From the NCBI GenBank assembly GCA_002383605.1, contig DFYK01000049.1, positions 1 through 19,070 on the forward strand: a stretch of DNA of 19,070 nucleotides, written 5' to 3'. The number at the start of each line of letters is the position of its first letter. Position 1 is the stretch's first letter. Below the pieces are notes generated by a model. The model was not told the DNA's origin. It did not search any database and saw nothing but the letters and a program-made list of their open reading frames with translations. Positions 1 through 7,277 of this stretch are shown here, piece by piece. The DNA is from Proteiniphilum sp. UBA4084 (GTDB lineage: Bacteria; Bacteroidota; Bacteroidia; Bacteroidales; Dysgonomonadaceae). The position numbers were made by a program, and so were the translations under genes.

Positions 1-1256
1 TCGCCCACGGCAATGTCGTCTATGGTCTGAAAAACGGTTAGTTCTTCATCGAGAAGCGATGCCTGGTTTTGTGCAAAATATCCTATTTGTACATTGTGAC
101 CCAGCTGCAGGGTGCCGCCAAAGCCTGTTTCGCCCAGGATACATTTTACAAGCGTGGATTTTCCTTCACCGTTGCGACCGACGAAAGCCACCTTCTCACC
201 GCGTTCGATGGTGAAGTTTACATTGTTGAAAACCAGTTTTTCTTCATACGATTTGCTCACGTCTTCGGCCACCACGGGGTAGCTGCCCGAGCGGGGGGCA
301 GGAGGAAAACGGAGCTTCAGTGCCGACCTGTCTACCTCATCCACCTCCACCAGCTCCAGCTTCTCCAGCATCTTTACCCGAGACTGCACCTGTAGCGTCT
401 TCGAGTAGGTACCTTTAAACCGCTCGATGAACTCCCTGGTCTCAGCAATCATCTTCTGCTGGTCGTCGTACTGCTTCTGTTGTTGCTCACGGCGCTCTTC
501 CCGCAACGTCAGATAATGTGAGTAGGTGGCCTTGTAGTCATAAATGCGACCCATGGTCACCTCGATGGTGCGATTGGTGATGTTGTCCACAAATGCCCGG
601 TCGTGTGAAATGACGACGACTGCTTTGGCGCTGTTGATAAGAAAATCTTCGAACCACTCTACTGAGTCTATATCGAGGTGGTTGGTAGGCTCATCCAGCA
701 AAATCAGATCGGGATTCAGCAGTAGTATTTTTGCCAGTTCGATGCGCATACGCCAGCCTCCGCTGAATTCAGCGGTTGGCCGGTTGAAATCGTCACGTTG
801 AAATCCCAATCCCAGCAGCGTCTTTTCTACCGCCGCATCGTAGTTGATCTCTTCAATGCCGTAAAATTTTTCACTCAATGCAGCAACCTGTTCAATGAGT
901 TGCATATATGCGTCCGACTCATAGTCGGTACGCATGGTCAGTTCATTGTTGATGCGTTCGATCTCCTCTTCCAGCTGGTGTATATGTGAAAAGGCCTGTG
1001 CTGTTTCTTCGAAGACAGTCCGTTCATCTTCGGTCATCAGATGTTGCGGCAGGTAGGCCACGGTGAAATCCCTGGGTTTGGAAACCCTTCCCCGAGTCGG
1101 TTCCCGCACCCCGGCCAGAATTTTCAACAAAGTAGATTTACCTGCGCCATTCTTGCCCATCAGGGCAACCCTGTCTTTGGGGTTTATGACAAAAGAAATA
1201 TTCGAAAACAATGTCGTGCCACCAAACTCAACGGTTAATCCGTCAACCAATACCAT
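1..1256 (-). CDS. ABC-F family ATP-binding protein (Uup/YdiF/EttA-like), 3' end outside the window
   Basis: The minus-strand frame reads continuously for 418 codons from an ATG at 1254-1256 to the left edge, so the C-terminus is missing. Two tandem ABC domains and no membrane segment identify ABC-F, soluble ATPases that act on ribosomes rather than transporting. Domain 1: Walker A GKNGAGKST (34-42), signature SGGWRMR (from 165), Walker B plus DEPTNHLD (183-195), switch histidine in SHD (217-219). A charged helical linker (about 240-325) corresponds to the ABC-F interdomain arm. Domain 2 starts near 328 with Walker A GRNGEGKST (360-368); its signature and Walker B lie beyond the edge. The start is fixed by an in-frame TAA 15 bases upstream. 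A promoter core at 1281-1288 leaves a leader of roughly 18 nt. ABC-F includes translation factors and antibiotic-resistance proteins; the sequence does not decide, though the housekeeping surroundings favour a core translation factor. Confidence 0.93.
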   Translation of the reverse strand, partial: MVLVDGLTVEFGGTTLFSNISFVINPKDRVALMGKNGAGKSTLLKILAGVREPTRGRVSKPRDFTVAYLPQHLMTEDERTVFEETAQAFSHIHQLEEEIERINNELTMRTDYESDAYMQLIEQVAALSEKFYGIEEINYDAAVEKTLLGLGFQRDDFNRPTAEFSGGWRMRIELAKILLLNPDLILLDEPTNHLDIDSVEWFEDFLINSAKAVVVISHDRAFVDNITNRTIEVTMGRIYDYKATYSHYLTLREERREQQQKQYDDQQKMIAETREFIERFKGTYSKTLQVQSRVKMLEKLELVEVDEVDRSALKLRFPPAPRSGSYPVVAEDVSKSYEEKLVFNNVNFTIERGEKVAFVGRNGEGKSTLVKCILGETGFGGTLQLGHNVQIGYFAQNQASLLDEELTVFQTIDDIAVG

Positions 1257-1280
1257 ATCTGTAATTTTATTTTAAGGCTG

Positions 1281-1312
1281 CAAAGATACGTCTTGAAAGT
1301 CGGTTACGGAAA
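1281..1312 (-). promoter_or_regulatory. Bacteroidota-type promoter for the ABC-F gene
   Basis: Read on the minus strand, TATCTTTG (plus positions 1281-1288) matches the -7 consensus TAnnTTTG exactly. TTTC (1309-1312) sits 20 bp further upstream, a three-of-four match to the -33 TTTG. The start codon follows about 25 bases downstream of the -7 box. Confidence 0.6.
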
Positions 1313-1393
1313 TGTTTTTAACAGCTTCTGGCAATGATTTTTTCTGATCTTTCAGAGATTTGCTTTTTTGTAAATGAATTTTACGTCGTTTAA

Positions 1394-1424
1394 TTTGTGA
1401 GACAGGGAAAAAATGGTACCTTTG
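1394..1424 (+). promoter_or_regulatory. Bacteroidota-type promoter for rpsP
   Basis: TTTG (1394-1397), 19 bp, then TACCTTTG (1417-1424): a full match to TTTG-N19-TAnnTTTG. Transcription would start near 1430, giving a leader of about 35 nt before the ATG at 1465. This is the best promoter in the window and supports the Bacteroidota assignment. Confidence 0.75.
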
Positions 1425-1464
1425 CATCCGCAAATACAAAATTACTCATTCAAAGAACTACTAA

Positions 1465-2079
1465 ATGGCGACAAAATTACGTTTACAAAGAAGAGGACGC
1501 AAAAATTATCCTTTCTATCAGATCATTGTTGCAGATAGCAGAGCTCCACGAGATGGAAAGTATATTGAAAGGATTGGTTCATACAACCCGAACACGAATC
1601 CTGCTACGATCACTTTAGATTTCGACAGAGCTTTGTATTGGCTGCAAACAGGGGCACAGCCCTCCGATACCGTACGGAATATTTTATCGGACGAAGGGGT
1701 ACTGATGAAAAAACACCTGCTGGGCGGTGTTACCAAAGGCGCTTTCGACGAAGCGGAAGCTGAAAAAAGATTTGAAGCCTGGAAAAACAACAAACAGCAG
1801 GCCGCACAATCGCTCAAGAGTAAAGATGCTGAAAAGCAACGCGCTGAAGAGAAAGCCAGACTGGATGCTGAAAAGGAAGTAAACAAAACACGTGCTGAAG
1901 CTTTGGCTAAGAAGAAGGCCGAAGAACAGGCTGCCAATGCTCCCGCTCCTGATGTGGAAGAAAGTGTTGAAGCTCCTGTAGAAGAAGTGAAGGTTGAGGC
2001 TCCGGTTGAAGAAGCTCCTGCAGCAGAAGTAAAAGAAGAAGCACCCGCAGCCGAAGAGAAGAAGGAAGATGCTGAATAA
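1465..2079 (+). CDS. rpsP: 30S ribosomal protein S16 with long charged C-terminal tail
   Basis: Small-subunit ribosomal protein that binds 16S rRNA early in 30S assembly. The first 85-90 residues are a full S16 domain: it opens MATKLRLQRRGRKNYPFYQI, followed by the typical IVADSRAPRDGKYIE stretch, IGSYNP, and W/L-rich segments ending in a GVLMKKHLLGG block. From about residue 95 to 204 the protein is an Ala/Glu/Lys-rich extension: first a lysine-rich, probably helical part, then an acidic Glu/Val/Pro/Ala part with near-repeats of EAPVEE and EAPAAE. S16 in most phyla is about 80-100 aa; long low-complexity tails are usual in Bacteroidota, so this is not damage. ATG at 1465 gives the conserved N-terminus. 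It has its own promoter and terminator and appears monocistronic. Confidence 0.98.
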   Translation: MATKLRLQRRGRKNYPFYQIIVADSRAPRDGKYIERIGSYNPNTNPATITLDFDRALYWLQTGAQPSDTVRNILSDEGVLMKKHLLGGVTKGAFDEAEAEKRFEAWKNNKQQAAQSLKSKDAEKQRAEEKARLDAEKEVNKTRAEALAKKKAEEQAANAPAPDVEESVEAPVEEVKVEAPVEEAPAAEVKEEAPAAEEKKEDAE

Positions 2080-2100
2080 AAAATGACAACATACTACTAA

Positions 2101-2133
2101 GAAAAAGCCATCTCAACATGAGATGGCTTTTTC
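2101..2133. terminator. Bidirectional intrinsic terminator between rpsP and the lipoprotein gene
   Basis: A perfect 14-bp stem (2101-2114 with 2120-2133) closes a 5-nt AACAT loop. The stem core is GCCATCTC/GAGATGGC, with five A on the left arm and five T on the right, so both strands give a hairpin with a U-tract. It lies 21 bases after the rpsP stop and about 40 bases past the minus-strand stop at 2175, so it can end both convergent units. Confidence 0.9.
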
Positions 2134-2174
2134 TTTGGCTGCCAACGGGGAGCAGCCCATTTAATATGTCAGGT

Positions 2175-3560
2175 TTATTCTTTGATGATTGGTTCGTACA
2201 TGTCTGCTGCGGTGAGACCACAAAGTTCTTTCATTTTAATGCAGTATTCCAGCTTACCAAAATCTCCATCGGCATTGTTTGTACCGAAAGTGAATTTCAG
2301 TCCCGCATCTTTTGCTTTCTGAATAAAAGCCTGATTTGGGATCTTATACCGGTTGTTGATCTCCAACACTTTTCCTGTCGATACCATGGCTGCAATCACC
2401 TTATCCATGCGTGCCTCTGTCCAGAATGCATCATAACGGTCATTCATCACTTGCGGGAGGAAGGTGGGGTTTACATACACATCCATCGGTTCCTGCATCA
2501 CATCTACGATCTTTTGTACGATCAGATCCATGTAGGCCTGCTCATCTTCTACAAACACTTCCTCGGGAATCCAGAGCCTTGTACGGCGTCCTTTGGTATC
2601 GGTAAATGTCATTGCATCGGTAAAAACATAATCGAACCGGTCGCGTACTTCTTTTGAGAAAGTTGAGGGCCATTCCCTGCCTTCACCCTGCATCGCCTGG
2701 ATAAACGGTTGTCCCTTCATTGCTTCCAAATATTCCAGCACTTCTGCATCATTGGTAATGGGGAAGCCTATACCACAGTTTGGGGCCAGCGCGTAGTTTA
2801 TACCCAGTTGTCTGGAGCGTGCTGAGGCCTGCTCTGCGGTTATTCCTTTGAGGTGCACGTGGTAATCGAGTACTGGGAAATTTTCCTGATGCAGTCGGAT
2901 AACAGGGTCTGTTGTCTCATCTATGGCTTTCTCCAACTGTTTTGTAGCCTCACCGTTGTCGTTAAGAGGGGTTACAGAGATCGATTTTATTTCGATGGTA
3001 CCCTCGTTGCTTCGTATCACAAAAGTTCCTGTAGAAAGTAATTGTGCTGCGTTTTCGGTCGTGCGGTAGGGTTGTGCCGGTTCGATATACTCCACCACGG
3101 GAAATTCGTTTAAAGATACCGTGATTGCTTTTCCATTTACACGGATTTGCAGGTCGAACCATTCATTGGTTTTTACGACAGATTTGGTGAGGTTGCGTAC
3201 TGCCAGCAGGCTTCCAGTCTTCTTCCACCATTCTGAACTTTCGTTGTCGTTATTGATCGATACCTGATAACCTTTCACTCCTTCCTGATCGGTATGGAAG
3301 GCTATAGATCCTTTTCCACTGTCGACAGTGCGAGCCATGACATTGAGCTCGAAATTTGTATAGCTTCCTTTTTTCAGGGTGATTGATGCTTCCTCATTCA
3401 GGACGAGAAGCTGGTTTTTGAGGGTTACATTGCCCCGGCTTGTCCATTGGTCACTGTTTTCTCCCTGAAAGAGAGAGCGGGGCGATTGGTCGCCTGAACA
3501 TGATTCCATTCCTGTCACAATCAGCAGGAGGAATAGCATGGGTAGCAGTATCTTTTTCAT
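2175..3560 (-). CDS. Probable lipoprotein: DUF1080/laminin-G-like domain fused to PHP-type metal-dependent hydrolase-like domain
   Basis: 461 aa. Residues 1-20 form a Lys-plus-hydrophobic signal ending at Cys21 (context MESC, a weak lipobox), so it is probably anchored in the envelope. Residues about 28-200 resemble the DUF1080 / 3-keto-disaccharide hydrolase jelly-roll fold: SLFQGENSDQW at the start, then alternating beta strands with a WFDLQIRVNG segment (134-143). Residues about 228-461 resemble a PHP/amidohydrolase-like TIM-barrel domain: VLDYHVHLKG (230-239) supplies the HxH metal motif (H234, H236), and later blocks VLEINNRY (398-405) and FTFGTNNAD (423-431) fit the closing strands. The pairing suggests an exported hydrolase, perhaps on sugar derivatives; the substrate is unknown. 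It starts 18 bases after the porin stop and is probably the last gene of that operon. Domain calls come from reading alone. Confidence 0.75.
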   Translation of the reverse strand: MKKILLPMLFLLLIVTGMESCSGDQSPRSLFQGENSDQWTSRGNVTLKNQLLVLNEEASITLKKGSYTNFELNVMARTVDSGKGSIAFHTDQEGVKGYQVSINNDNESSEWWKKTGSLLAVRNLTKSVVKTNEWFDLQIRVNGKAITVSLNEFPVVEYIEPAQPYRTTENAAQLLSTGTFVIRSNEGTIEIKSISVTPLNDNGEATKQLEKAIDETTDPVIRLHQENFPVLDYHVHLKGITAEQASARSRQLGINYALAPNCGIGFPITNDAEVLEYLEAMKGQPFIQAMQGEGREWPSTFSKEVRDRFDYVFTDAMTFTDTKGRRTRLWIPEEVFVEDEQAYMDLIVQKIVDVMQEPMDVYVNPTFLPQVMNDRYDAFWTEARMDKVIAAMVSTGKVLEINNRYKIPNQAFIQKAKDAGLKFTFGTNNADGDFGKLEYCIKMKELCGLTAADMYEPIIKE

Positions 3561-3578
3561 GATTTTTCTCTATCGTAA

Positions 3579-4589
3579 TTAAAAAGTAAATAATAGTTCT
3601 ACGGTAAATTTATCAGCATCCATTTCCTCATTTGCGGCAAATATCTGCATTTCGTGATTTACGAAGTACCATTCATAATCGAACCGAAGGATGGAAGAAA
3701 ACTGTTTTTGGTTGAACCCGAAGCCAATTCCGGCTGTAAGACGGTTGACATCGAAACCGGCTTCATCCTTCCGTTCATCAATGGCGTCCCAACGAACGGC
3801 GGGCCTGATGAATTCAAACATCCTGCTCTGAATGGGTACATCACAGGCACCCTGCAGATACCAGGAGAGCATGTCGCTATGATGGATTGTTTTGCTCTTT
3901 TTCTGCATGATTTCTGTCTCAACCCTCCAGTTATCAGCCTTGTAACGCAGGTCAGCTCCATAAAAAACAAAGTGCGTAGTGTCGTTGTTCGGGTAATCAT
4001 ATACTTTGGCAGTAAAGCGCAGACCTTTCATATTTCCCAACTCCACGCGTCCACCGGAAGATAGACTGTTTTTCCACACAGGATTATTGATGGTGTTGCC
4101 ATTATAAAATCCTGCCTCAATTGTTACCGGCACCATGCCGGCGTCGAATGCATATTTTCCGTGTATACCCAGATCGCGCGTACTCAAAAAATATTTTCCG
4201 AGAAAGGCGCGGTTGGCAAACATCATTTCAGAAGGGCTTACGATATAGGAGTTGAACAGCGGGATGCTGGTTTGTCCCAATGTCAGGGAGAGTCCGTCCA
4301 CTGGTTTCAGGGTACCGCTTAGATCCAGGACACTGAACTTCCCCTCGTTGCTTAGTTCTACCTGTACCCTGTAAGAGGAAAAGGTGTTGATGTTACCCCG
4401 TACACCAACGCGTGAGTTTCGCACGGAGAACCGCGACATGCCGGTATCTGTCGCGCGCTCAAACTTGTTTTTCAAGGAGCCGTCGACCTTGAAATTAGGA
4501 TAGTTCACACTGTCGGTGTCCTGCGCAGATAATGAAAATAAGCAAACAGATAAAAAAGAAAGAAATGACCATAAATGTAACGTCCGCAT
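3579..4589 (-). CDS. Outer-membrane porin, phosphate-selective porin O/P-like
   Basis: 336 aa from the ATG at 4587-4589. A TTG 20 codons upstream is in frame but would put a hydrophilic stretch ahead of the signal peptide, so the ATG is preferred. Residues 1-22 are a signal peptide (hydrophobic core then FSLSAQ). The mature protein is rich in amphipathic beta strands with alternating aromatic and polar residues and ends in phenylalanine (VELLFTF), the usual terminal residue of beta-barrel proteins. Blocks such as SRFSVRNSRVGVRGNI and LTLGQTSIPL match the OprO/OprP-like family of Bacteroidota. Such proteins form diffusion channels; despite the family name, phosphate selectivity cannot be assumed. 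It lies 56 bases after apbE and 18 bases before the DUF1080/PHP lipoprotein gene, in the same direction. Confidence 0.8.
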   Translation of the reverse strand: MRTLHLWSFLSFLSVCLFSLSAQDTDSVNYPNFKVDGSLKNKFERATDTGMSRFSVRNSRVGVRGNINTFSSYRVQVELSNEGKFSVLDLSGTLKPVDGLSLTLGQTSIPLFNSYIVSPSEMMFANRAFLGKYFLSTRDLGIHGKYAFDAGMVPVTIEAGFYNGNTINNPVWKNSLSSGGRVELGNMKGLRFTAKVYDYPNNDTTHFVFYGADLRYKADNWRVETEIMQKKSKTIHHSDMLSWYLQGACDVPIQSRMFEFIRPAVRWDAIDERKDEAGFDVNRLTAGIGFGFNQKQFSSILRFDYEWYFVNHEMQIFAANEEMDADKFTVELLFTF

Positions 4590-4645
4590 AGTCTGTAAAG
4601 TAAAAGTTGTATTTAATAAATCAATTCGGGTTGAGTGGGCAACGA

Positions 4646-5659
4646 TCAATGGGTAAAAAACTGTTCAAAGTTGTCGGAATATTCAATGCCGAAGGTGCTG
4701 TCGGGTTTCTCGTAGATAAAGTAGTAATATAAGCCGGGGAGCTCTTTTGCAACCTCTTTCGACCGTTCCATGCCCATGGCCATGAATGCTGTCGCATAGG
4801 CATCGGCCGTCATGCAGTCATCGGCAATCACCGTCGCTCCCAGGATATCCTGCTGCGAAGGGTAACCGGTGTGCGGATCAATGGTGTGGGCATACTTTTT
4901 ACCATCTTTCACATAATAATTACGGTAGTTGCCAGAGGTTGCCATCGCCTTGTTGCAGAGTGAAAGTATCACTTGCAGTTCGTGTTGCATACCGAGGGGA
5001 TCGTCAATGGGTTTATCCACACCGATGCGCCAGCACTCTCCTTTATCATTCACCCCGTTGGCAGTGATCTCACCGCCGATTTCCACCATGTAGTTTTCCA
5101 CGCCATACCGCTCCAGCAGATCGGCAATCACATCACAGGCGTAGCCTTTGGCTATGGCTGATGTGTTCAGGGTCACCCGCGGATCGGTTTTGATGATCTC
5201 TCCATCCTCATTCATCGATATTTTCTCAAATCCTACAAACATCTTCAGGCTGTCGATGATTTGCGGGGTGATGCTGTCCATATTTTGAAATCCGAATCCC
5301 CAGGCGTTGATCAACGGGGAGGCGGTGATATCAAATTTGCCACCCGAGCGGCGGGATACCTCCATCGATTTCCGGAATACTTTGATAAACAACGAGTCCG
5401 GCTTGACATGCTCGTTGCGGTTGATCTTTGTGATGATGGAGTTGTCCATGAAGGGATTCAGCGACAGATTAAACCGGTTAAATTCGGCCACAATTTCCTC
5501 TTTCAACGACCTGGAGAAGGCGTATTTGATGTGGTATCCCGTGGCGAATATTTCTCCCTGGTCCTGATGGTAAGTGTATTCTTTTTTACCAGAGCTGCAG
5601 GAAGCAAGCAATGCAAGCAAAAAAGCCAGGAACGATATGTTCAGGTTGTTTGTTCTCAT
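4646..5659 (-). CDS. apbE: FAD:protein FMN transferase (ApbE family), lipoprotein
   Basis: 337 aa. Lipoprotein signal with lipobox LASC (Cys21), so it acts at the periplasmic face of a membrane. ApbE enzymes use FAD and Mg2+ to attach FMN through a phosphoester bond to Ser/Thr of exported flavoproteins. Family blocks are present in order: GGKFDITASPL (106-116), NTSAIAKGYACD (166-177), EIGGEI (193-198), HTIDPHTGYP (258-267) and MTADAYATAFMAMG (283-296), the last holding the acidic Mg/FAD-binding segment. Length is normal. Start is the ATG at 5657-5659. No exact TAnnTTTG core was found in the 58-base gap upstream, so it is probably co-transcribed with the glycosyltransferase gene. Common partners (Nqr/Rnf subunits) are absent here, and no FMN-acceptor motif of the D-x-x-(S/T)-G-A-T type was seen in the neighbouring proteins, so its target is elsewhere. 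Confidence 0.93.
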   Translation of the reverse strand: MRTNNLNISFLAFLLALLASCSSGKKEYTYHQDQGEIFATGYHIKYAFSRSLKEEIVAEFNRFNLSLNPFMDNSIITKINRNEHVKPDSLFIKVFRKSMEVSRRSGGKFDITASPLINAWGFGFQNMDSITPQIIDSLKMFVGFEKISMNEDGEIIKTDPRVTLNTSAIAKGYACDVIADLLERYGVENYMVEIGGEITANGVNDKGECWRIGVDKPIDDPLGMQHELQVILSLCNKAMATSGNYRNYYVKDGKKYAHTIDPHTGYPSQQDILGATVIADDCMTADAYATAFMAMGMERSKEVAKELPGLYYYFIYEKPDSTFGIEYSDNFEQFFTH

Positions 5660-5717
5660 GTGAAAATACAGTTTATTCTAAGATGAAGAGATGTTGCCAT
5701 TCTCTATATTGGATTGA

Positions 5718-6668
5718 TCAGATATCTTCCTCAATCCGATAAAAGTTCCTTTCGGAAGAATTTCTGGAAATAAGTTCACCCAAAAAACCGGCAAGGAAAA
5801 GCAATGTACCCAGGATCATTGTGGTGAGTGAGATATAAAAATAAGGAGACTCCGTTACCAAACGGTAAGGGTTGCCGTGATGCATATCGTACAGCTTCAT
5901 CGCACCGACCACTATGATGGCAACAAGACCAAACAGGAACATCACGCTGCCCCAAAGTCCGAAGAAATGCATCGGTTTTTTCCCAAACCTGTTCAGGAAC
6001 CAGAGTGTCATCAGATCAAGGTAGCCGTTGATAAAACGGTCGGCACCAAACTTGCTCTTTCCATATTTCCTTGCCTGATGATGCACCACCTTTTCCCCGA
6101 TTTTAGAAAATCCCGCATTCTTTGCCAGCACGGGAATATACCGGTGCATATCATTATAGATTTCGATGCTTTTTGCCAGCGATTTACTGTAAGCTTTCAG
6201 TCCACAGTTAAAGTCGTGTATCTTTATTCCCGAAACCTTGCGGGCAGTTGCGTTGAAGAGCTTCGAAGGAAGATTCTTGGTCAGCCTGTCATCGTATCTT
6301 TTCTTCTTCCATCCCGATACCAGGTCATAGCCCTCTTCCATGATCATGCGGTAGAGTTCCGGAATTTCATCGGGACTGTCCTGCAGGTCGGCATCCATGG
6401 TGATAATTACATTTCCCTGAGCCTTTTGAAAGGCACAATGTAGGGCGGGCGACTTGCCGTAATTACGGCGGAATTTAATGGCTTTCACCCGGCCAGATTC
6501 CATGCTGAGTTCTTTGATGATCTCCCAGGAGCGGTCGTTACTTCCATCATCCATGAAAATGATTTCGTATGAATAACCATTTTCCTGCATGACACGCTGA
6601 ATCCAGTTGTGCAATTCCTTCAGCGACTCTTCCTCATTGTACAACGGTATGACAACAGATATATCCAT
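5718..6668 (-). CDS. Family 2 glycosyltransferase, polyprenyl-phosphate sugar transferase type (GtrB/DPM1-like)
   Basis: 316 aa from the ATG at 6666-6668; an in-frame TTG one codon upstream adds nothing. The GT-A fold is clear: SVVIPLYNEE (4-13), nucleotide-binding DDGS (40-43), and the metal-binding DxD as MDADLQDSPDE (91-101). The block DFNCGLKAY (152-160) and the acceptor-side segment near HRYIPVLA (175-182) match enzymes that load glucose, mannose or a related sugar onto undecaprenyl or dolichyl phosphate. Two C-terminal membrane segments (about 235-258 and 276-300) fit GtrB-like enzymes. It would act at the cytoplasmic face of the inner membrane in envelope glycan synthesis; the sugar is not predictable. 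It starts 10 bases after the DUF4199-like gene, so the two are almost surely co-transcribed, a pairing common in Bacteroidota. Confidence 0.9.
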   Translation of the reverse strand: MDISVVIPLYNEEESLKELHNWIQRVMQENGYSYEIIFMDDGSNDRSWEIIKELSMESGRVKAIKFRRNYGKSPALHCAFQKAQGNVIITMDADLQDSPDEIPELYRMIMEEGYDLVSGWKKKRYDDRLTKNLPSKLFNATARKVSGIKIHDFNCGLKAYSKSLAKSIEIYNDMHRYIPVLAKNAGFSKIGEKVVHHQARKYGKSKFGADRFINGYLDLMTLWFLNRFGKKPMHFFGLWGSVMFLFGLVAIIVVGAMKLYDMHHGNPYRLVTESPYFYISLTTMILGTLLFLAGFLGELISRNSSERNFYRIEEDI

Positions 6669-6678
6669 CAATCAATAA

Positions 6679-7203
6679 TTATATGTTTTGTTGCTGTTTG
6701 TAGCGTATGGCCAGCGGGACAACGAACAACGAAAGAAACAACCCCAGAAAGACGTCTGCCATGATTACGTTGCTAAATACATAGTCGAACGGGGAGGGGA
6801 GGGGTTGTTCGCTGAGCTGGGTGACAAGCATTTTACTGATGTTGATTGTTTCCGCCAGTTCGATCATGCTTTCGAACAGATTGGCAATGAAGGTTGTGTC
6901 AATCCATTGTACATGTATAAAAACGACAATCGATTCGAGGATGGAAGCAAAAAAGAAGAGTAGAATGGAAAATTGAACGCCATGCCAGTAACTCATTTTC
7001 CCCTCCTGCAATCCCTGATTATATTTTACCAGGAATACGAACAGCAGGATGGGTGTGCCGATGCTGAGCAACGTCCCCAAAAAATTAAGTGCCGGATATT
7101 TTACTCCGATCACCACGAAAAGGTATTTAAATACCCAAAAAAGCCCGAGAAAAATGCCGGCGTACATCGCATAATTCAATAGCTGACTCTTATCTTGTTT
7201 CAT
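6679..7203 (-). CDS. DUF4199-like integral membrane protein
   Basis: 174 aa from the ATG at 7201-7203; an in-frame TTG seven codons upstream would lie inside or at the promoter core, so the ATG is preferred. Four hydrophobic segments are visible (about 12-34, 39-60, 75-97 and 143-166), with a polar loop at 100-140 rich in Glu, Thr and Ser and a basic/Gln C-terminus (RYKQQQNI). The pattern and its place directly before a GtrB-like glycosyltransferase match the DUF4199 family of Bacteroidota, whose function is not established. It is probably the first gene of the minus-strand unit that runs down to 2175. Confidence 0.75.
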   Translation of the reverse strand: MKQDKSQLLNYAMYAGIFLGLFWVFKYLFVVIGVKYPALNFLGTLLSIGTPILLFVFLVKYNQGLQEGKMSYWHGVQFSILLFFFASILESIVVFIHVQWIDTTFIANLFESMIELAETINISKMLVTQLSEQPLPSPFDYVFSNVIMADVFLGLFLSLFVVPLAIRYKQQQNI

Positions 7204-7221
7204 CGATTTCACTTTATGGTA

Positions 7222-7229
7222 CAAAAGTA
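7222..7229 (-). promoter_or_regulatory. Promoter core before the DUF4199-like/glycosyltransferase unit
   Basis: On the minus strand TACTTTTG matches the -7 consensus TAnnTTTG. No clear TTTG is found 19-21 bp upstream, only a T-rich stretch. Initiation would fall near 7215, giving a leader of about a dozen bases before the ATG at 7203. Confidence 0.45.
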
Positions 7230-7277
7230 ATCATAAATATGCAAAAATGAGAAAAAAGTATCGCGGAGAGCTCAGCG

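Noticed and set aside
1518..1937. 139-codon minus-strand frame, Ser/Ala/Phe-rich
   Set aside because: Antisense to rpsP; long because the Ala/Lys/Glu-rich tail has few stop codons on the reverse strand.
1907..2221. 104-codon minus-strand frame, Leu/Gln-rich
   Set aside because: Spans the antisense of the S16 tail and the terminator; composition is that of reversed Glu/Ala/Pro codons, with no signal of its own.
3579..4649. Longer porin reading frame starting at a TTG just before the apbE stop, suggesting translational overlap
   Set aside because: The extra 20 residues would precede a normal signal peptide; the ATG at 4589 gives the expected N-terminus.
5877..6443. 188-codon plus-strand frame
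   Set aside because: Antisense to the glycosyltransferase gene, which has all its catalytic motifs.
7204..7277. Possible terminator after the pump 1 adaptor (GAGCTC-centred symmetry followed by a T-run on the minus strand)
   Set aside because: Only three or four base pairs with mismatches can form, too weak to call despite the T-run.
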